Shown piece after piece: positions 24,449 through 27,711 of a stretch of DNA of 27,711 bases. Source of the stretch: Alphaproteobacteria bacterium UBA828. Lineage in GTDB: Bacteria; Pseudomonadota; Alphaproteobacteria; UBA828. The translations under genes and the position numbers were made by a program. How positions within the stretch are numbered: the stretch's first letter is position 1; each line of letters opens with the position of its first letter. A model generated the notes under the pieces. That model was not told the origin of the DNA. It worked only from the letters and a program-made list of their open reading frames with translations, and searched no databases. Location: positions 17,064-44,774 of the forward strand of contig DBHM01000029.1 in the NCBI GenBank assembly GCA_002296185.1, in the 5' to 3' direction.

Positions 24449-25858
24449 CTAGAGTAGAAACATCGCACCGAGTCCTAGAAAAGCTAAAAATCCCACAACA
24501 TCTGTTACAGTAGTAAGTAGAACACCGGCCGCCGTTGCGGGGTCAATGCGTAACCGCCATAGTAGAATAGGGATTACTAGTCCAAATAAACCAGCGGTTA
24601 TCATGTTTATAATCATGGCACCACCAATTACTAACCCCAGAAGATGGTCCTGATACCATACTGCAGCTGCCCCACCAGCAAGAACTGCAAAGACACCACC
24701 ATTAGCTAAAGATACTAGTACTTCCTTACCCAGAACACGTCCAGCATTAGACATAGTTAGATCACGCGTTGCGATAGCACGAATAGCAACAGTCATTGTC
24801 TGGGTTCCTGCATTACCACCCATAGAAGCTACTATTGGCATCAATACAGCCAGTGCAACCATCTGATCAATAGTCGCATCAAATTGATAAATTACGACTG
24901 AAGCTAAAATAGCTGTACCTAGATTTACTAAGAGCCAGGTGAAACGTCCCCACATAGTCTCAAGAGCAGCTCGGTAAAAATCTGTTTCAGATACACCAGA
25001 GAGTCTAAGTATATCTTCTTCTGCCTCTTCTTGAATGACATCAACCACATCATCTACTGTAACAGAACCGAGAAGCCTTCCCTCTTCATTAACTACCGGA
25101 GCTGAAATTAGATCGTATTTTTCAAATACGTAACCAACTTCTTCTTGATCAGTATTCACTGGTATTGTTTTAATATCTTCCTTCATTAGGTCATTTAACA
25201 ACTTAGGCCGATGTGAACGTAATAGCTTATCTAATCTTACTGATCCCACTGGCTCATAGCGGGGATTAACAACAATGACTTCATAGAAGTCGTCTGGGAG
25301 GGAATCATCTTCTCGCATATGGTCTATTGTTTGCCCAACAGTCCAATATTCAGGCAAAGCCAAAACTTCCCGTTGCATTAGTCGGCCTGCGCTATTTTCA
25401 GGGAATGTTAAAATTTCCTCTACAACAGCCCTTTCCTGCAAGGGTATAGATTGTAGCACCTCACGTTGTCTTGGTGGTTCTAGATCCTCAAGGACAGAGA
25501 CAGCATCATCGCTCTCTAATCCTGCTATTGCCTCAGCGACTTCACTATCTTCAAATTTGTCTAAAATATCATCTCTTACATCCTCTTCTATATTTGCAAG
25601 AACATCAGCGGTAAATAAGTCACCTGCTGCAATTATTAAGCGGTGTCTATCACTTTGTGGAAGACATTCAATCAAATCAGCTATATCAGCTTTATGTAAA
25701 GGACTTAAGAAATCCTTAACATCTTCAATATTTCCAGCATCTAAAGCCTTTGCAACTTTTCTAATAAAATCGGAGTCTAAAGAATACAAAGTTGGTCGAA
25801 CGGGCTTAGCTGAGCGAGAACGTTCTTTATCAAGGGGTGGGGTTATTTGTCCCTTCAT
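24449..25858 (-). CDS. mgtE: Magnesium transporter MgtE
   Basis: A 469-residue MgtE-type Mg2+ channel of the inner membrane. The cytoplasmic N domain (about residues 25-150) contains VLEDLEPPRQREVLQSIP and LTFPENSAGRLM. The CBS pair (about 155-275) includes DDFYEVIVVNPRYEPVGSV and the acidic VTVDDVVDVIQEEAEEDI, expected to sense Mg2+ and gate the pore. Five membrane helices follow (about 305-469), with MPIVASMGGNAGTQTMTVAIR, a conserved pore region, and the end DVVGFLAFLGLGAMFLL. ATG 25858 has GGAG 7 bases upstream. It lies 46 bases after maeB, leaving no room for a magnesium riboswitch leader; regulation is probably through the protein's own CBS domains. Confidence 0.97.
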   Translation of the reverse strand: MKGQITPPLDKERSRSAKPVRPTLYSLDSDFIRKVAKALDAGNIEDVKDFLSPLHKADIADLIECLPQSDRHRLIIAAGDLFTADVLANIEEDVRDDILDKFEDSEVAEAIAGLESDDAVSVLEDLEPPRQREVLQSIPLQERAVVEEILTFPENSAGRLMQREVLALPEYWTVGQTIDHMREDDSLPDDFYEVIVVNPRYEPVGSVRLDKLLRSHRPKLLNDLMKEDIKTIPVNTDQEEVGYVFEKYDLISAPVVNEEGRLLGSVTVDDVVDVIQEEAEEDILRLSGVSETDFYRAALETMWGRFTWLLVNLGTAILASVVIYQFDATIDQMVALAVLMPIVASMGGNAGTQTMTVAIRAIATRDLTMSNAGRVLGKEVLVSLANGGVFAVLAGGAAAVWYQDHLLGLVIGGAMIINMITAGLFGLVIPILLWRLRIDPATAAGVLLTTVTDVVGFLAFLGLGAMFLL

Positions 25859-25904
25859 ATAAACTCTCCAAAATCCTAAATTATCTTACTTTGCATAGGA
25901 TCCA

Positions 25905-27711
25905 TTACTTTTTATTTTGAGTCTGGGCCTTAACCACTGCCAGTCCAGTCATATTAAATATAGAGCGAACAGTTGCCGACCCGTGTAAAACATGAGCTGG
26001 GGCATCTAGACCCAACAACATTGGGCCAACAGATGTCCCATTTGATAGAACTTTCACCATATTATAGGCAATATTTGCTGAGGTTAAATCAGGTAACACT
26101 AGGGTATTAGCCTGTCCAGTTAAACGAGAGTTAGGGTACAACTCCTTCCTAACCTCCTCTCTTAGTGCAGTATCTGCATGCATTTCTCCGTCAACCACAA
26201 GATCTGGCGCAGAACGATGCAATAATTCTACAGCCTGCCGCATCTTCACAGAAGATGAAAATTCATTACTACCAAAATTTGATCCTGATAATAGTGCAAT
26301 TTTAGGCACAATACCAAACTGCCCTACCTGCTCAGCAGCTAGAAGGGCTGACTGACAAACTTCCTCTGGTGTTGGATTTTCCATGACATGGGTATCAGTT
26401 AGGAAGAATACACCTTTATCAAGAATTAATACTTGCATAGCTGACGCTGTATTCACATCGGCTCTCAAACCAATAATATCTAATACATGAATTAATTCAG
26501 GCCTAAATAAGCTTGCTGGCCCAGCAAGCATAGCATCAGCATGACTGGACCTTACCATCATGGCAGCAATGGCAGTATTTTGTGTACGCATTATCATTCG
26601 TGATGTCTTTGGAGAAACACCAGCCCTTCCCATTATATAATGATAATTATTACAATAGTCTTCGTAAAAGTCGTAACTTGCTGGATCAACTACCTCAACT
26701 TCGTTACCAATTCTAATACGCAATCCAAGATTATCAATCTTTTCATCTATACGAAACGGTCTTCCTATTAAAATTGGTCGTGCAATTTTGTCGTCAACAA
26801 CTTGCTGAACAGCCTGTAAAATTCGGTCATCCTCACCATTTGCATAAACAACTGTTTTAGATTCTGTCTTAGCCTTTTCAAATACTCTTTTCATCAAACT
26901 CCCTGAGCGGAAGACTTGACCTTCTAAAAGCGCTCTATATGCATCTAAGTCTGATATTGGACGAGTAGCAACACCACTTTCCATTGCCGCCCTTGCAACT
27001 TCAACTGGAATAGTGGAAATAAGGCGAGGATCAAATGGTCTTGGTATTATATAATCTGGGCCAAACCGGCTATGCTCGCCATAGGCCTGAGCAACAACGT
27101 CCGATGATTCTGCTCTCGCCAGACTAGCTATTGCTTGGACACAGGCTAACTTCATATCTAAATTAATTTCTGTAGCACCACAATCTAGAGCTCCACGAAA
27201 AATAAATGGAAAACATAAAACGTTGTTAACTTGGTTTGGATAATCAGAACGACCTGTGGCAATAATTGCATCAGACCTTATAACCTTTGCAACTTCAGGT
27301 AATATCTCTGGGTCGGGATTAGCCAATGCAAAAATCAATGGTTCTTCAGACATTAGACTTAACATTTCTTCAGTTAAAGTTCCTGGACCAGAGAGCCCAA
27401 GGAAAATGTCCGCATTATCCATAACATCAATAAGTTGACGAGCCTTTGTATCTACGGCAAAATTTTTCTTTTCGAAGTTTAAGTCATTACGTGCACTATG
27501 AACTAAGCCCTTACTGTCAGAAACAAAAATATTATTTCTATCAATCCCCAGATTGACTAAAAGATTCAAACATGAAATAGCCGATGCACCTGCTCCAGAA
27601 CAAACTAGTTTAACCTGATCAATTCTCTTGTTAACTATCTCAAGTCCGTTAAGTATTGCGGCCCCAACACATATTGCAGTCCCGTGCTGATCATCATGAA
27701 ATACAGGTATA
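25905..27711 (-). CDS. maeB: NADP-dependent malic enzyme with C-terminal phosphotransacetylase-like domain (5' end outside window)
   Basis: MaeB-type malic enzyme oxidatively decarboxylates malate to pyruvate. The visible 601 codons begin within the malic enzyme domain at IPVFHDDQHGTAI and continue through the dinucleotide-binding VCSGAGASA, FLGLSGPGTLTEEML, FALANPDPEI and FPFIFRGALDCGATEIN. From about residue 275 of the visible part the protein changes to a phosphate acetyl/butyryltransferase-like domain (ARPILIGRPFRI, SHADAMLAGPASLFRPELI, DTHVMENPTPEEV, LDAPAHVLHGSATV), which in MaeB proteins is generally regulatory and binds acetyl-CoA. The frame is open through the right edge; about 150 N-terminal residues, including the catalytic Tyr and Lys region, are missing. 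It is followed by mgtE at 46 bases. Confidence 0.96.
   Translation of the reverse strand, partial: IPVFHDDQHGTAICVGAAILNGLEIVNKRIDQVKLVCSGAGASAISCLNLLVNLGIDRNNIFVSDSKGLVHSARNDLNFEKKNFAVDTKARQLIDVMDNADIFLGLSGPGTLTEEMLSLMSEEPLIFALANPDPEILPEVAKVIRSDAIIATGRSDYPNQVNNVLCFPFIFRGALDCGATEINLDMKLACVQAIASLARAESSDVVAQAYGEHSRFGPDYIIPRPFDPRLISTIPVEVARAAMESGVATRPISDLDAYRALLEGQVFRSGSLMKRVFEKAKTESKTVVYANGEDDRILQAVQQVVDDKIARPILIGRPFRIDEKIDNLGLRIRIGNEVEVVDPASYDFYEDYCNNYHYIMGRAGVSPKTSRMIMRTQNTAIAAMMVRSSHADAMLAGPASLFRPELIHVLDIIGLRADVNTASAMQVLILDKGVFFLTDTHVMENPTPEEVCQSALLAAEQVGQFGIVPKIALLSGSNFGSNEFSSSVKMRQAVELLHRSAPDLVVDGEMHADTALREEVRKELYPNSRLTGQANTLVLPDLTSANIAYNMVKVLSNGTSVGPMLLGLDAPAHVLHGSATVRSIFNMTGLAVVKAQTQNKK

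Noticed and set aside
25859..25904. Possible magnesium riboswitch ahead of mgtE
   Set aside because: Only 46 bases separate mgtE from the maeB stop, too short for a known Mg2+ riboswitch, and no GC-paired stems are visible.
1..27711. Defence system, prophage, transposon, CRISPR array or secondary-metabolite cluster
   Set aside because: No recognisable transposase, integrase, phage, Cas, restriction or synthase gene, and no repeat array, is present; base composition looks even and the genes are mostly conserved housekeeping functions.

Overview
The window is a gene-dense, AT-rich stretch (roughly mid-30s % GC by eye) that looks like the chromosome of an alphaproteobacterium, probably a free-living, fairly streamlined one. 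The lineage call rests on gene content: a DUF1489 protein, the divergent recG / sdhE-mfd arrangement, a SPOR-tailed D,D-carboxypeptidase, hopanoid genes (hpnA, hpnC, hpnD) and a malic enzyme with a phosphotransacetylase tail. I saw no tRNA, rRNA, mobile element, prophage, CRISPR array or origin. No stretch over 300 bases lacks a gene.

Region 1 (1-6818) is an isoprenoid, hopanoid and envelope-lipid block. It holds the first 160 codons of dxs and the whole of dxr, the first two steps of the MEP pathway. dxr is followed by hpnC and hpnD, which work on the route from farnesyl diphosphate to squalene. The same block carries hpnA, a CDP-alcohol phosphotransferase directly upstream of hpnA, a divergently transcribed nucleotidyltransferase of the phosphocholine / inositol-phosphate cytidylyltransferase type, and a PagL-like outer-membrane lipid A deacylase. 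hpnE and squalene-hopene cyclase are not in the window. The nucleotidyltransferase plus CDP-alcohol transferase pair suggests an activated phospho-alcohol head group being attached to a lipid beside the hopanoid genes; its product is unknown.

Region 2 (6950-13290) holds a pterin carbinolamine dehydratase and a repair block: sdhE and mfd overlapping on the minus strand, with recG divergent on the plus strand. The SdhE copy lacks the arginine of its RGxxE motif.

Region 3 (13333-19281) is envelope biogenesis. It has a DUF502 membrane protein whose reading frame has no ordinary start codon where one is needed, a D-alanyl-D-alanine carboxypeptidase with a palindrome in its likely promoter, and a galU-ugd-pgm operon that can take glucose-6-phosphate to UDP-glucuronate.

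Region 4 (19399-24270) has a membrane J-domain protein, a DUF1489 protein and a minus-strand acyl-CoA catabolic cluster (thiolase, acyl-CoA dehydrogenase, 2-hydroxychromene-carboxylate isomerase-like protein, methylglutaconyl-CoA hydratase-like protein). Region 5 (24449-27711) has the magnesium transporter mgtE and a 5'-truncated malic enzyme maeB.

Most of the window is conserved housekeeping DNA. The points that stand out are the head-group module beside hpnA, the DUF502 start problem, the altered SdhE motif and the dacF promoter palindrome. Several genes start with GTG or TTG (pagL-like, hpnA, mfd, the carboxypeptidase, pgm, the hydratase), so start calls rest on ribosome-binding sites and family length.
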